Assembly (NCBI RefSeq): GCF_947497025.1
Contig: NZ_CANMFC010000005.1
Location: forward strand, 62,001 to 126,000
Direction of reading: 5' to 3'
Length of the DNA: 64,000 bases
From: an uncultured Kushneria sp.
GTDB taxonomy: Bacteria; Pseudomonadota; Gammaproteobacteria; Pseudomonadales; Halomonadaceae
Shown: positions 1-9,880 of the stretch, piece after piece
Position numbering within the stretch: position 1 is the first letter of the stretch
Layout: every line of letters starts with the position of its first letter
Program-made: the position numbers and the translations under genes
The notes under the pieces: generated by a model
What the model was told of the DNA's origin: nothing
Seen by the model: only the letters and a program-made list of their open reading frames with translations
Database searches by the model: none

Positions 1-1562
1 CAGGCGCGTCCGGTACTGGCCTCATACTGATCATCGATGATCTGTCCGTCCGACAGGGTCGGCAGCTCGGCGTCATGATCGGGCTGCTCGTCATCGCTCA
101 TGCGCGTTACGCGAAAGCCGATCAGGGCATAGAGCACAGCAATGCCTAAATTGATCAGATTGAAAAAGGCGAAGGGCGCATAGCTCAGGGTGGCCACGCC
201 CAGCGTCGCGGCCATGTAGGCCCCACAGCTGTTCCACGGGATCAGCGGCGAGGTGATCGTGCCGGAATCCTCCAGCGCCCGCGACAGGTTGACCGGCTTG
301 AGCCGCCGGCGCTGGAACTCGGCCTTGTAGATGCGCCCGGGCAGGACCACGGAAAGATACTGATCGCCGGTTACGATGTTGGTGGCCAGTCCCGTCGCCA
401 GCGTCGAGATGATCAGGGAGGAGGTACTGCGTGCTACGCGCAAAAGACCGCTGACGGCGCGCTCCAGCAGTCCCAGACGCTCGATGACGCCGCCAAAGGT
501 CATGGCCGAGAGAATCAGCCAGACCGTGGTCAGCATGCTGGCCATGCCGCCGTTGGTGAGCAGTGCATCGATCGCGTCATTGCCGGTATGGGCGCTGTAG
601 CCGTCATACAGGGCGATCCAGCTGCCCTTCAAAAGGGCCATGGCATGACCCAGCGAGGGCGTGTCGGCCAGACCGATCACCGCCTCGCGCTGAAAGATCA
701 GCGCAAACACCACTCCCAGCAGGGCGCCGATGAAGATGGTCGGAAAGGCCGGCATCTGCTTCCACGCCATGATCAAAAGCGCCAGCAGCGGCAGCAACAG
801 CCAGGCGCTGATGGTGAAGTGATCACTCAAGGTCTGCTGGATGTCGGTAATGCGCTCGGGTGTGGCCACCTGATCAGGGCCGCCCAGCCCCAGTACCAGA
901 AAGGCGATCAGCGCCAGAATGAGACTCGGTGTGGTGGTCCAGAGCATGTGACGGATATGGGCAAAGAGCTCGGCCTCGGCCGAGGCAGGGGCCAGATTGG
1001 TGGTATCGGACAGCGGCGACATCTTGTCGCCGAAATAGCCGCCGGAAATGATCGCGCCTGCCGTAATCGCACTTGAAAGCCCCAGCCCGTTGGCAATGCC
1101 GATCAGCCCGATGCCGATGGTGCCGGCCACCGTCCAGGAGCTGCCGACCGACACCGAGACCAGCGCACACAGCAGGCAGGCGGTGGCGTAGAAGTAGTGG
1201 GGCGACAGGATTTCGAGCCCGTAGTAGATCATCGTGGGCACCACGCCGCCCATCGTCCAGGTGCCGATCATCGCACCCACCGACAGCAGGATCAGAATCG
1301 CGCCCAGTGACAGGTGAATGCCGCGATTGATGCCCTCTTCGATGGCCTGCCACTGGTGGCCGTTTTTCAGGCCCACCACGGCGGCCAGCATGGCGCCCAT
1401 GATCAGGGCAATCTGGGTCGGGCCGCTGGACGAGTCGGCGCCGAACAGCGTCACACTGAGGGCCAGCATGACGATCACGGCCACAATGGGGAAAAGCGCA
1501 TCCAGCATGCCGGGGGCACGGGGCGAAGAGGTGTCGGCCTCGTGACGGGAAAGGAAAGCCAT
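1..1562 (-). CDS. nhaC: Na+/H+ antiporter NhaC (3' end beyond window)
   Basis: Inner-membrane antiporter of the NhaC family, which exchanges internal Na+ for external H+ and supports pH and salt homeostasis. Reading the minus strand from the ATG at 1562 gives an open frame to the window edge (about 520 residues, no stop seen). It begins MAFLSRHEADTSSP and is followed by about a dozen hydrophobic segments. Recognisable NhaC stretches are GSSWTVAGTIGIGL, GGYFGDKMSPLSDTTNLA and, near the end, EDSGTITSPLIPWNSCGAY. The polar tail (RMSDDEQPDHDAELP) suggests the stop lies just outside. It sits downstream of pntAB with a hairpin between, so it probably has its own transcript. A sodium extrusion pump fits a halophile. 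The family call is firm; the exact length is unknown. Confidence 0.9.
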   Translation of the reverse strand, partial: MAFLSRHEADTSSPRAPGMLDALFPIVAVIVMLALSVTLFGADSSSGPTQIALIMGAMLAAVVGLKNGHQWQAIEEGINRGIHLSLGAILILLSVGAMIGTWTMGGVVPTMIYYGLEILSPHYFYATACLLCALVSVSVGSSWTVAGTIGIGLIGIANGLGLSSAITAGAIISGGYFGDKMSPLSDTTNLAPASAEAELFAHIRHMLWTTTPSLILALIAFLVLGLGGPDQVATPERITDIQQTLSDHFTISAWLLLPLLALLIMAWKQMPAFPTIFIGALLGVVFALIFQREAVIGLADTPSLGHAMALLKGSWIALYDGYSAHTGNDAIDALLTNGGMASMLTTVWLILSAMTFGGVIERLGLLERAVSGLLRVARSTSSLIISTLATGLATNIVTGDQYLSVVLPGRIYKAEFQRRRLKPVNLSRALEDSGTITSPLIPWNSCGAYMAATLGVATLSYAPFAFFNLINLGIAVLYALIGFRVTRMSDDEQPDHDAELPTLSDGQIIDDQYEASTGRA

Positions 1563-1591
1563 TGTTTCTCTCGTTGCTGCAGCCAGAAAGG

Positions 1592-1625
1592 ACAGCACCC
1601 CATCGATGGCTCGACGGGGTGCTGT
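1592..1625 (-). terminator. Hairpin after pntB
   Basis: Perfect 10-bp inverted repeat (ACAGCACCCC at 1592-1601, GGGGTGCTGT at 1616-1625) between pntB and nhaC. On the minus strand it is followed by CCTTTCT, a weak U-tract. It probably ends the pntAB transcript, but could also be a leader structure for nhaC. Confidence 0.55.
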
Positions 1626-1729
1626 TGTCGTAATGGGCGCGGATTATTCCAGAATCGCGAGCATTTGTCCGCGATCACGCCCCATCGGCTGGCAGCACTG
1701 TTCCGACCGAGGGTCGGGGCAGCGTTACG

Positions 1730-3172
1730 CTAGTCCACCATCGGCAGCAGCGCATTGAGGCTTTCACGGGCATCGCCATAGAACATTCGGCTGTTCTCCT
1801 TGTAAAACAGCGGGTTTTCGATGCCGGAGTAGCCGGTGCCCTGACCACGCTTGCTGATGAACACCTGTTTGGCTTCCCAGACCTTCAGTACCGGCATGCC
1901 GGCGATCGGGCTGTTGGGGTCTTCCTGGGCGGCCGGATTCACGATGTCGTTGGAGCCGATGACGATGACCACGTCGGTGGAAGCAAAGTCGTCATTGATC
2001 TCGTCCATTTCCAGCACGATATCGTAGGGCACGCGGGCTTCGGCCAGCAGCACGTTCATGTGGCCCGGCAGACGACCGGCCACCGGATGAATGGCAAAGC
2101 GCACTTGCTTGCCGGCCGCGCGCAGCTTGCGCACCAGATCGCTCACCGCGCTCTGGGCCTGGGCCACCGCCATGCCGTAGCCCGGGACGATGATGACGCT
2201 GTCGGCATCGTTGAGCGCACTGGCCACGCCACTGGCGTCGATCGCCACCTGCTCGCCCTCGATCTCCGCGGCCGGGCCGGTGCTGCCACCAAAGCCCCCC
2301 AGGATCACGTTGACGAAGTTGCGGTTCATCGCCTTGCACATGATGTAGGAGAGAATCGCCCCGGAGGAGCCTACCAGCGCGCCGGTCACGATCAGAAGAT
2401 CGTTGGAGAGCGTAAAGCCGATGGCCGCGGCGGCCCAGCCGGAGTAGCTGTTGAGCATCGAGACCACCACCGGCATATCGGCACCGCCAATGCCCATGAT
2501 CAGGTGGTAGCCGATGAAAAACGCCAGTCCTGCCAGCAGCAGCAGCGTCCAGAAGCCGGCGCCGTTGAGATACAGGATGGCCAGCAGCAGTGAAAGCACG
2601 GCAGCGCCGGCATTGAGCAGATGACCGCCGGGGAGCTGGCGCGGTTTGCCGTCGATCCTGCCGGCCAGCTTGCCAAAGGCCACCACCGAGCCGGTAAAGG
2701 TGACCGCCCCGATGAAGATGCCCAGCACCACTTCAACCTGCAAGAACATCAGCTCATCCGGCGCCTTGTGCGCCAGAAGCGCGGCAAAGGCGGAGAAGTC
2801 ATGCATGGCCCCATCAACGGCACGGGCTGCCAGCACCCGGCGACGTTCCAGATCGGCACTCCAGGCCACGAACACGGCCGCCAGGCCGACAAAGCTGTGC
2901 AGCGCCGCCACCAGCTGGGGCATTTCGGTCATCTCGACCCGACGTGCCAGTCGGGTACCAATGATGGCGCCGATGATGATCATCGGAATCATCAGCCAGT
3001 AGCCGCCGATACCGGGGCCGAAGGCGGTGAAAAACACCGCCACGGCCATGCCGATGATGCCGTACCAGACAGCCCGCTTGGCCTTCTCCTGATTGCTCAG
3101 GCCACCCAGCGACAGAATAAACAGAACACTGGCCGCGATCGCCGCGGCAGATACGAACCCTTGACCCAGCAT
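1730..3172 (-). CDS. pntB: NAD(P) transhydrogenase subunit beta
   Basis: 480 residues. Beta subunit of the proton-translocating transhydrogenase, which drives NADH + NADP+ to NAD+ + NADPH with the proton gradient. The first two-thirds is hydrophobic (domain II membrane helices). The last 180 or so residues form the NADP(H)-binding domain III, with the fingerprint [12 protein letters not shown] and the conserved runs [30 protein letters not shown] and [11 protein letters not shown]. Length is close to the E. coli protein (462). The start ATG has GGAG seven bases upstream. It follows pntA by 16 bp in one operon. In a salt-tolerant heterotroph it is a likely NADPH source alongside gnd. Confidence 0.96.
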   Translation of the reverse strand: MLGQGFVSAAAIAASVLFILSLGGLSNQEKAKRAVWYGIIGMAVAVFFTAFGPGIGGYWLMIPMIIIGAIIGTRLARRVEMTEMPQLVAALHSFVGLAAVFVAWSADLERRRVLAARAVDGAMHDFSAFAALLAHKAPDELMFLQVEVVLGIFIGAVTFTGSVVAFGKLAGRIDGKPRQLPGGHLLNAGAAVLSLLLAILYLNGAGFWTLLLLAGLAFFIGYHLIMGIGGADMPVVVSMLNSYSGWAAAAIGFTLSNDLLIVTGALVGSSGAILSYIMCKAMNRNFVNVILGGFGGSTGPAAEIEGEQVAIDASGVASALNDADSVIIVPGYGMAVAQAQSAVSDLVRKLRAAGKQVRFAIHPVAGRLPGHMNVLLAEARVPYDIVLEMDEINDDFASTDVVIVIGSNDIVNPAAQEDPNSPIAGMPVLKVWEAKQVFISKRGQGTGYSGIENPLFYKENSRMFYGDARESLNALLPMVD

Positions 3173-3188
3173 GTCGTTTCTCCGCCGC

Positions 3189-4760
3189 TCAGGATTTTTG
3201 GAACATGGCGAGCATTCGGCGTGTCACCAGAAAGCCCCCCACGATATTGATGGTCGCAATCAGCACTGAAATCGCCGCCAGAATGCCCACGATCACGCTG
3301 CCCGAGCCAATCTGTAGCACCGCCCCCAGAATGATGATCCCCGAGATGGCATTGGTGACCGCCATCAGCGGCGTATGCAGCGAGTGGCTGACCTTCCAGA
3401 TCACCTGAAAGCCGATAAAACAGGCCAGTACAAAGACAATAAAGTGCTGCATGAACGAGACAGGTGCGACCTGACCCAGCAACAGCATCAGTGCGCCGCC
3501 CATGCCCAGCAAAATCGCCTGACGTCTGGTCTGCGACTTGAACTCGGCGGACTCAAGAGCACGCTTTTCCTCGGCGGTAGGTGCTTTCTCCTTAGCCCTG
3601 GGTCTGGCGGCGCCAATCGCTTTGGTCTTTGGCGGCGGTGGTGGGAACGTGACCTCGCCCTGATGGGTGACCGTGGCGCCACGGATCACGTCGTCTTCCA
3701 TGTTGTGCTGGATGACGCCGTCCTTGTCGGGCGTCAGGTCGGTGAGCATGTGGCGGATATTGGTGGCGTACAGAAGCGAGGACTGGGTCGCCATGCGCGA
3801 GGGGTAGTCGGTATAGCCGACCACCACGACGCCGTTGTCCGAGACCACGCGCTCATCGGCCCGGGTCAGATCGCAGTTGCCGCCCTTTTCGGCGGCAAGG
3901 TCAATGACCACCGAGCCGGGCTTCATGGCCGCCACCATGTCCTCCAGCCACAGTCTGGGTGCCGGCCGGCCGGGGATCAGCGCGGTGGTGATGACGATGT
4001 CCACTTCCGGTGCCTGAGCGCGGAAACACTCGAGCTGCTTTTCGCGGAACTCGGGGCTCGAGGGCGAGGCGTAGCCACCGCTTTCCGAACCGTCCTGGGC
4101 GTTGTCGAAATCGAGAAACAGGAATTCGGCGCCCATGGACTCGATCTGCTCGGAGACTTCCGGGCGCACGTCAAAGGCGCGCACCACGGCGCCGAGGCTT
4201 GTGGCGGTGCCGATGGCGGCAAGCCCGGCCACACCGGCACCAATCACCAGCACCTTCGCCGGTGGTACCTTGCCGGCGGCGGTCACCTGACCGGTAAAGA
4301 AGCGGCCAAAGTTGTTGCCGGCCTCGATCACCGCGCGATAGCCGGCAATGTTGGCCATGGATGACAGCGCATCCATTTTCTGTGCCCGTGAAATGCGCGG
4401 CACCATGTCCATGGCGATGACGCTGGCGCCCCGGGCGCGGCACTTCTCCAGCATGGCCTCGTTCTGGGCCGGCCAGAAAAACGCGATCAGCGTCTGGCCC
4501 TCGCGCAGACGCTCGGCCTCCTGCTCGGAAGGCTCGCGAACCTTGATCACGATGTCGGCGTCATCGAACAGCGCCTGAGCGCTGTCGACGATGGTGACGC
4601 CTGCCTCGCGGTAGGCCTGGTCGTCAAAACCTGCAGCCACACCGGCGCCGGTTTCGATCAGGCACGCATGGCCGAGCTTCCGGATCTGTGTCGCGCTCTC
4701 CGGGGTCAGCGCGACACGCGCCTCTCCTCGAACACTCTCTTTTGGTGCGCCTATCTTCAC
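3189..4760 (-). CDS. pntA: NAD(P) transhydrogenase subunit alpha
   Basis: 523 residues from a GTG at 4760. That start is chosen because AGGGGG lies eight bases upstream and the protein then begins VKIGAPKES, as in the family; an upstream in-frame start at 4793 would add 11 unlike residues. The N-terminal 370 residues form the soluble NAD(H)-binding domain I, with the Rossmann signature [21 protein letters not shown] Pro/Lys-rich linker ([18 protein letters not shown]) follows, then four C-terminal membrane helices (about residues 420-515). This is the fused form in which domain I and the alpha membrane part are one chain, as in E. coli, rather than split alpha-1/alpha-2. Co-transcribed with pntB. 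Confidence 0.95.
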   Translation of the reverse strand: MKIGAPKESVRGEARVALTPESATQIRKLGHACLIETGAGVAAGFDDQAYREAGVTIVDSAQALFDDADIVIKVREPSEQEAERLREGQTLIAFFWPAQNEAMLEKCRARGASVIAMDMVPRISRAQKMDALSSMANIAGYRAVIEAGNNFGRFFTGQVTAAGKVPPAKVLVIGAGVAGLAAIGTATSLGAVVRAFDVRPEVSEQIESMGAEFLFLDFDNAQDGSESGGYASPSSPEFREKQLECFRAQAPEVDIVITTALIPGRPAPRLWLEDMVAAMKPGSVVIDLAAEKGGNCDLTRADERVVSDNGVVVVGYTDYPSRMATQSSLLYATNIRHMLTDLTPDKDGVIQHNMEDDVIRGATVTHQGEVTFPPPPPKTKAIGAARPRAKEKAPTAEEKRALESAEFKSQTRRQAILLGMGGALMLLLGQVAPVSFMQHFIVFVLACFIGFQVIWKVSHSLHTPLMAVTNAISGIIILGAVLQIGSGSVIVGILAAISVLIATINIVGGFLVTRRMLAMFQKS

Positions 4761-4864
4761 TCGTGTTCCCCCTGGGTGTGGAAAGCGGGCCATTCGTCTC
4801 GATTGTTGGCTCTTGTGGAACGAGCAGCCCTTCGGACAGGGCGTGCCATGGCAGCCGCATCATT

Positions 4865-4900
4865 GCTCAAATTGAGCTAGGCTCGCACGGCCCCTGTCAA
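4865..4900 (-). promoter_or_regulatory. Candidate pntA promoter with overlapping dyad
   Basis: On the minus strand a consensus -35 TTGACA (4895-4900) is followed after about 15-17 bases by a weak -10 (TAGCTC). A 13-bp palindrome GCTCAA-T-TTGAGC (4865-4877) lies at or just past the expected start site and could be an operator. The regulator is unknown. Confidence 0.35.
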
Positions 4901-5095
4901 AAAGCCGTTCGACCTTTGATTAACAAACGAAGGGGGCGTCGTGGATCGAACGATGAAGGTCGTTCCCGCCTGAACACACCATGCACAGGCTGACTGATTC
5001 ACCTGCCAGGGTAAGGGAGACTTTCTTTTCAGTGATCAGGAAAGCTTTCTTTCAAAAGGGGGAGGAGCAAGGGAGGAATCAAAGAAGAGAAGAAA

Positions 5096-5128
5096 CGTCT
5101 CGCCCGGGACACAGGCCCGGGCGAGACG
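5096..5128 (-). terminator. Rho-independent terminator of speA
   Basis: Perfect 13-bp GC-rich stem (CGTCTCGCCCGGG at 5096-5108, its complement at 5116-5128, 7-base loop). On the minus strand it is followed by TTTCTTCTCTTCTTT. It lies 45 bp after the speA stop. Confidence 0.85.
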
Positions 5129-5172
5129 ATGCGAAGTGAGACAGGAAGCCGAGTGTGGCTATTGCAGAATCA

Positions 5173-7110
5173 CTACTCCAGGTAGGTATAGCCCTCAAGC
5201 CCGGCTTCGAGCTCTTCAAGAAACATCTCGCGTTCCTGTCCGGAAACGTCGCTGCGCAGCAGCTGGCGCTGGAAGCGGCCCTTGAGACGATCCGGATCGA
5301 AGTTTACGTAGCGCAGTACGTTGGCCACGCTATCGCCGACGATCGGGGCGCCCAGCTTCCAGTCGCCATGCTCATCAAGACTGACATCGATGGAGTCGGT
5401 GTCACCGAAGAGATTGTGCAGATCGCCCAGAATCTCCTGATAGGCGCCGACCAGGAAGAGCCCCAGCAGCTTGTCGTCACCGGATTTCCACTCCGGCAGT
5501 GGCAGCGTGCTCTCCACGCCCTGACCATCGACGTAGCGCTCGATACGCCCGTCACTGTCGCAGGTGATGTCCTGAATCACACCGCGGCGCGTCGACGGCT
5601 TGTCGAGGTTGGACAGCGGCAGCACCGGGAAGATCTGATCGATCCCCCAGACGTCCGGCAGGGACTGAAACAGCGAGAAGTTGACGAACAGCTTGTCGGC
5701 GAGCTTCTCGTCCAGCTCATCGAGGATTTCACGATGGGCGCGGTTGCGTCGATCGAGCTTGGCGCGCAGCCGCTTGCAGGCGGCGGTGTAGAGCGCCTCG
5801 CCTTCGGCACGCACGCCCAGCGTGGCGCTGCCCAGCACGAAGCGGTCCTGAATATCGATCATGGCCTGATAAAGGTCGTGATAGTACTCGACCAGCAGGC
5901 GCGGCTCGGCAGGTTCCGCCAGCCAGTCATAGGTCTGCCACAGCACGTCCAGATGCGTGTCGCCCTCATGCTGGCCACGTTCGGGTAGAGCCACCTCATG
6001 GCGCTCCTCGTCGATCACGTTGGTGATCAGTACCGCATGATGGGCCGTCAGCGCCCGGCCGGATTCCGAAATGATGTCCGGATGGGGAATATCCATGCTC
6101 TGGCACAGCTGGGAAAACGCGCCGACCACGTTATTGGCATACTCGGCCATCGAGTAGTTGGTCGAGCAGTAGCTGCGTGAGCGGGTGCCCTCATAATCCA
6201 CGCCCAGGCCGCCACCGACGTCCACCACGGCGACGGGGGCGCCGACATCGCGCAGGCTCTTGTAGAACTGGGTGCATTCGCGCAGGCCACGCTGGATATC
6301 GCGGATGTTGGCGATCTGCGAGCCCAGGTGAAAGTGCACCAGTTGCAGGGACTCGAGCCGATCATGGGCGCGCAGGTGATCGACCACGTGCTGAATCTGA
6401 CGCGCGGTCAGGCCAAATTTGGACTTGTCACCGCCGGTGCTTTCCCAGTTGCCCTTGCCCACCGAGGAGAGTCGCGCGCGCACGCCAATACGCGGCATGA
6501 CGCCCAGGTTATCGGCCTCTTCCAGAATCAGCTCGAGCTCGGCCTGTTTTTCGACCACCAGAAAGACGCGGTGACCCAGCTTTTCGCCCATCAGCGCCAG
6601 GCGAACGTATTCGCGGTCCTTGTAGCCGTTGCAGACGATGGTCGAGGTGGTTTCCGAGGAAAGTGCCAGCACGGCCAGAAGCTCCGGTTTGCTGCCGGCT
6701 TCGAGCCCGACGCGCCCGCGGCCGCGCTCGGGGGTGGCCAGAAGTTCCTCGACCACGCGACGCTGCTGATTGACCTTGATGGGATAGACGGCCGTGTACC
6801 GGCCCCGGTACTCGAGCTCATCGATGGCACGGTCAAAGGCCTGGCACAGCTGCTCGACGCGGTCATGCAGGATATCGGTAAAGCGCACCAGCATGGGCAG
6901 GCGCAGCCCGGCGTTCTGCAGCTTTTCGACCAGCCCCTTCAGCGGCAGGGCCGGGCCGTTCTGGCCGTCGGCGTCGCCAAACGGGCGCACCACGGCCAGC
7001 CCCTGATCGTTGACATCAAAGTAGCCACTTCCCCACTGATCGATGTTGTAGGTGCGGCGGGCCTCCGACTGGGCATGGGCCTGGTCAGGTACGGATGAAT
7101 CATTGGACAT
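5173..7110 (-). CDS. speA: Biosynthetic arginine decarboxylase
   Basis: 645 residues. PLP-dependent fold-III decarboxylase that converts arginine to agmatine plus CO2, the first step of the agmatine route to putrescine. The PLP lysine lies in YPIKVNQQRRVVEELL (around residue 112). The glycine-rich phosphate-binding region is VVDVGGGLGVDYEGT, and the C-terminal domain ends GLEGYTYLE as in gammaproteobacterial SpeA. Length matches the E. coli enzyme (658). The ATG at 7110 is preferred because GGAG lies nine bases upstream; an in-frame ATG at 7146 lacks a ribosome site. It appears to be a single-gene unit: a strong terminator follows, and a hairpin separates it from the upstream glycosylation operon. 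No speB (agmatinase) is in the window. Confidence 0.95.
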   Translation of the reverse strand: MSNDSSVPDQAHAQSEARRTYNIDQWGSGYFDVNDQGLAVVRPFGDADGQNGPALPLKGLVEKLQNAGLRLPMLVRFTDILHDRVEQLCQAFDRAIDELEYRGRYTAVYPIKVNQQRRVVEELLATPERGRGRVGLEAGSKPELLAVLALSSETTSTIVCNGYKDREYVRLALMGEKLGHRVFLVVEKQAELELILEEADNLGVMPRIGVRARLSSVGKGNWESTGGDKSKFGLTARQIQHVVDHLRAHDRLESLQLVHFHLGSQIANIRDIQRGLRECTQFYKSLRDVGAPVAVVDVGGGLGVDYEGTRSRSYCSTNYSMAEYANNVVGAFSQLCQSMDIPHPDIISESGRALTAHHAVLITNVIDEERHEVALPERGQHEGDTHLDVLWQTYDWLAEPAEPRLLVEYYHDLYQAMIDIQDRFVLGSATLGVRAEGEALYTAACKRLRAKLDRRNRAHREILDELDEKLADKLFVNFSLFQSLPDVWGIDQIFPVLPLSNLDKPSTRRGVIQDITCDSDGRIERYVDGQGVESTLPLPEWKSGDDKLLGLFLVGAYQEILGDLHNLFGDTDSIDVSLDEHGDWKLGAPIVGDSVANVLRYVNFDPDRLKGRFQRQLLRSDVSGQEREMFLEELEAGLEGYTYLE

Positions 7111-7175
7111 GGGCGGGCTCCGGACAGAATTGGCCGCAAACGACATTGTGAAGGTAAGGTAGCGACATAAGGGAA

Positions 7176-7194
7176 GGGCAGCAAACGGCTGCCC
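7176..7194 (-). terminator. Possible terminator of the glycosylation operon
   Basis: Stem GGGCAGC/GCTGCCC with a 5-base loop, followed on the minus strand by TTCCCTTATG. It lies 56 bp after the epimerase stop and just before speA. The U-tract is poor, so termination is only probable. Confidence 0.4.
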
Positions 7195-7250
7195 ATGAAG
7201 TCATTTTAGCGCTTTTGCGTCATGGGGGGCAGTCAGGCCCGCAAGGGCAT

Positions 7251-8258
7251 TCAAGCGGTTTTCGTAATGGGAACGACCTGACGGGTAGGCAGCCATTGCT
7301 GATGATCCAGACACCATTGCGCCAGATGCTGCACCCCGGTGGCCAGCGGCATGGTCGGTCGATAATCGATGACGGCCTCCAGTCGGGATGTGTCTGCCCA
7401 GGTACGGGTGACATCGCCATCCTGCATGGGCAGCCACTCGCGCGGCGCCTGCTGCCCCAGCGCGTCTTCCAGCCATGTAATAAAGTCCATCAGTGCCGTG
7501 GGCTCGCCCCGCCCGATGTTAAAGACCTGATGGCGACCGGTTTCGCCGCCGGCGCGGTGAGTATTGATCAAACGCACCACGGACTCAATGATGTCGCCGA
7601 CCCAGGTGAAATCACGCGCCATCTGACCGTGGTTGAAAATCTGAAGCGGTTGATGGTTCATGATGCTGCCGGCAAACAGCATGGGCGCCATGTCCGGCCG
7701 GCCCCAGGGACCATAGACCGTGAAAAAGCGCAGGCCGGTCAGGGACATGCCATAGAGGCTGGCATAGCTGTCGGCCATGAGCTCGTTGGCTCGCTTGGTG
7801 GCGGCATATAGGGAGGCGGGGTGGTCGACCGGATCCTTTTCGCTGAAGACCTCACGACTTGAGTGCCCGTACACCGAGCTTGAGGAGGCGTAGTAGAGGT
7901 GTTGAACGCCATGCTGGCGGCAGGCTTCGAGCACGTTGAGAAAGCCGGTCAGGTTGCTCTGGCCATACACATGTGGATGCGTGACGCTATAGCGTACCCC
8001 GGCCTGAGCGGCCAGATGGATCACATGCGTGAACCCTTCGCGCCTGAAAAGGGCTTCCACCGCGTCACGGTCGCTGACGTCCAGCAATCGACAATTCCTG
8101 ATGCCCAGCGCTTCAAGGCGCGCTCGCTTGTAGTCCACGCTGTAATAATCCGAAAAACTGTCAACACCGACCGTCGCCACGCCATCTTCCGTGAGTCGCT
8201 TTGTCAGCCAGGCGCCAATGAAGCCGGCGGCGCCTGTTACCAATACTTTCATGTTCAT
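7251..8258 (-). CDS. NAD-dependent sugar-nucleotide epimerase (UDP-glucuronate 4-epimerase-like)
   Basis: 335 residues. Extended short-chain dehydrogenase with the NAD-binding GAAGFIG motif at the N-terminus (MNMKVLVTGAAGFIGAWL) and the catalytic Tyr-x3-Lys in SLYAATKRANELMADSY. The FSDYYSVDYKRARLEAL stretch after strand 2 and FFTVYGPWGRPDMAPMLF are typical of the UDP-glucuronate 4-epimerase (CapI/LpsL) group, which makes UDP-galacturonate. Substrate is inferred. The start at 8258 forms an ATGA overlap with the preceding GT39 gene and has GGAG five bases upstream. A longer open frame runs upstream to 9086, but its first 276 residues are low-complexity and antisense-like within the GT39 gene. 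It is the last gene of the five-gene glycosylation operon and would supply the activated sugar. Confidence 0.85.
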   Translation of the reverse strand: MNMKVLVTGAAGFIGAWLTKRLTEDGVATVGVDSFSDYYSVDYKRARLEALGIRNCRLLDVSDRDAVEALFRREGFTHVIHLAAQAGVRYSVTHPHVYGQSNLTGFLNVLEACRQHGVQHLYYASSSSVYGHSSREVFSEKDPVDHPASLYAATKRANELMADSYASLYGMSLTGLRFFTVYGPWGRPDMAPMLFAGSIMNHQPLQIFNHGQMARDFTWVGDIIESVVRLINTHRAGGETGRHQVFNIGRGEPTALMDFITWLEDALGQQAPREWLPMQDGDVTRTWADTSRLEAVIDYRPTMPLATGVQHLAQWCLDHQQWLPTRQVVPITKTA

Positions 8259-9880
8259 AGGGGCTCCGGACAGAGAAAGAAGGGCGTTGCGATCTGCAGT
8301 GCCGATACCGGCATGACCCTCAGCATGCGGGAACGCCACGGAAAGTCCTGTGCCAGCGCCGGTACATAAAGCGAGGGCAGTTGCCGACTGTCGCCTATTA
8401 CCCAGCCATCGGGATGATCCTGTCGCCAGTGACACAGATCCGCTGGCCGGGAGTCGATGGTCTGCAGCGGCGTGGTCAACCGGCCGGCAAACTGAAAGCT
8501 GGCCTGATAGTTCCTGCCGTACCAGGCCACCGGATGGCCCTGGTGCTCGAGCTGAGACAGCAGGGCGCCCGGACGCTGAGTATCCACGCGCGGCCACAGG
8601 GGGGCCATCATGATCGTGAGGATCAGTGTCAGGCTCGCTGTGCCAATCATGGCCAGTAACGTTGCAGCCGCTGTCGTTTGAAGGCGTATCACAGCGGCGG
8701 CAGCCGCGAGTACCCATAAAAGCCAGACGCCATGGAGCGAAAGCATCGCGGCCAGTTCGGCGTTGCCGACCATTTTCACGATCAAAGCGAGGGCACCGGT
8801 GGCGAACAGGGCAATTGCCGGCACTCTCAGCGTGCGGCGCTGCGCCGGAACAGAGTGTGTCAGAACCTCGGCGATGAGCAGGGCCAGCGGTGGCAGGATG
8901 GGCATCAGATAGTGCGCCTGTTTGCCGCTGACCAGGGAAAACAGCACCAGCGGCGCCAGTGCCCAGACCCAGAGCAGCCGGCGGGCTTTGCGCGGCGTGG
9001 CAGGGCTGTTCCGACGCCAGAGCTTCAGCGCCGGCAGCCACAGTGACCAGGGCAGCAACAGTACCGGCAGCATGGGGAGATACCACCAGAAGGGGCGGGC
9101 ATGATCGGCCACCTGCTCCAGCCGATCAACGCTCTGATGCCACAGGAGATTGCTGGCATAGGCATCGCCACCGATCCACGCCGAGCTCAGGGCCCAGCCA
9201 AGCAGTATCAGCAGGGCCGCGACAGTGGCCAGCCAGAACATGAGCGGACGACGCTCATCTGCCGGGCGCTCGCTCCACAATGGCAGGGTCACAAGAATCG
9301 GCAGCCAGCTCAGCATCACCGCCGGTCCCTTGGCGAGCAGCGCCAGCCCCAGCCACAGGGTGACGCCAATAACCCGCCGACGCAGCACGCCAGTGCCGGT
9401 CAGGGCGGCCACGGCGCCCAGCAAACAGGTGGTCAGAAGAATATCGAACATCAGGGTGGCGCTATAGAGCCACCACATCAGCATCGACATCAATACCAGC
9501 AGGGCCATCCGCGCCGTACGGGCTTCATAACCAAGGTTCAGAGCGATTCGTCGCAGCTGAAAAAGCCCCAGCAGAGACGCCAATGGCATGATCAGGCGTG
9601 GCCACCAGTCGTTGACGCCAAACACGCCCCAGCCAAGATTGATCAGCCAGAACAGCAGCGGTGGCTTGTCGGCGTAGGGGGCGCCGTTCATGTGCGCCAC
9701 CCACCACTGACCGCTTTGCCACATCTCCCAGGCCACCGAGATATAGCGCGTCTCATCGATGGGCATGATCGGGCGCAGCTGGAAGCTCAGTACGCCGGCC
9801 AGCCAGACCAGCAGGAGTGCCCCCCACGGCAGGCCTGGATGATCGATCAGCCGATCAGGTCGCTGGCCTCTCCCGCTCAT
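8255..9880 (-). CDS. ArnT-like glycosyltransferase, GT39 family (second copy)
   Basis: 541 residues, polytopic. GT39/ArnT-type enzymes move a sugar from a polyprenyl-phosphate carrier to lipid A or another acceptor on the periplasmic face. The first periplasmic loop shows the expected acidic catalytic motif (RPIMPIDETRYISVAWEMW) and ADKPPLLFWLI. About 11-12 hydrophobic segments follow, then a C-terminal domain of about 140 residues outside the membrane. Its start overlaps the previous GT39 gene by 4 bp and its stop overlaps the epimerase start by 4 bp, so translation is probably coupled. It is diverged from the neighbouring GT39, which suggests a different acceptor position rather than a simple duplicate. 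Confidence 0.85.
   Translation of the reverse strand: MSGRGQRPDRLIDHPGLPWGALLLVWLAGVLSFQLRPIMPIDETRYISVAWEMWQSGQWWVAHMNGAPYADKPPLLFWLINLGWGVFGVNDWWPRLIMPLASLLGLFQLRRIALNLGYEARTARMALLVLMSMLMWWLYSATLMFDILLTTCLLGAVAALTGTGVLRRRVIGVTLWLGLALLAKGPAVMLSWLPILVTLPLWSERPADERRPLMFWLATVAALLILLGWALSSAWIGGDAYASNLLWHQSVDRLEQVADHARPFWWYLPMLPVLLLPWSLWLPALKLWRRNSPATPRKARRLLWVWALAPLVLFSLVSGKQAHYLMPILPPLALLIAEVLTHSVPAQRRTLRVPAIALFATGALALIVKMVGNAELAAMLSLHGVWLLWVLAAAAAVIRLQTTAAATLLAMIGTASLTLILTIMMAPLWPRVDTQRPGALLSQLEHQGHPVAWYGRNYQASFQFAGRLTTPLQTIDSRPADLCHWRQDHPDGWVIGDSRQLPSLYVPALAQDFPWRSRMLRVMPVSALQIATPFFLCPEPL

Larger units (their letters stand above)
4761..5172. other. Intergenic region between speA and pntA
   Basis: 412 bp without a convincing gene. 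It holds the speA terminator hairpin (5096-5128) and, toward pntA, a TTGACA box and a GCTCAA-A-TTGAGC dyad. The purine-rich stretch 5040-5095 becomes a pyrimidine run on the minus strand directly after the speA hairpin. I see no small ORF with a good ribosome site. Confidence 0.6.

Noticed and set aside
2060-4364. Several plus-strand open frames over pntA and pntB
   Set aside because: Shadow frames with Arg/His/Gly-rich composition; the minus-strand transhydrogenase genes have full conserved motifs.
8259-9086. Long N-terminal extension of the epimerase reading frame
   Set aside because: The frame is open to 9086, but these 276 residues lie out of frame inside the second GT39 gene, have low-complexity shadow composition, and the real start shows an ATGA overlap and ribosome site at 8258.
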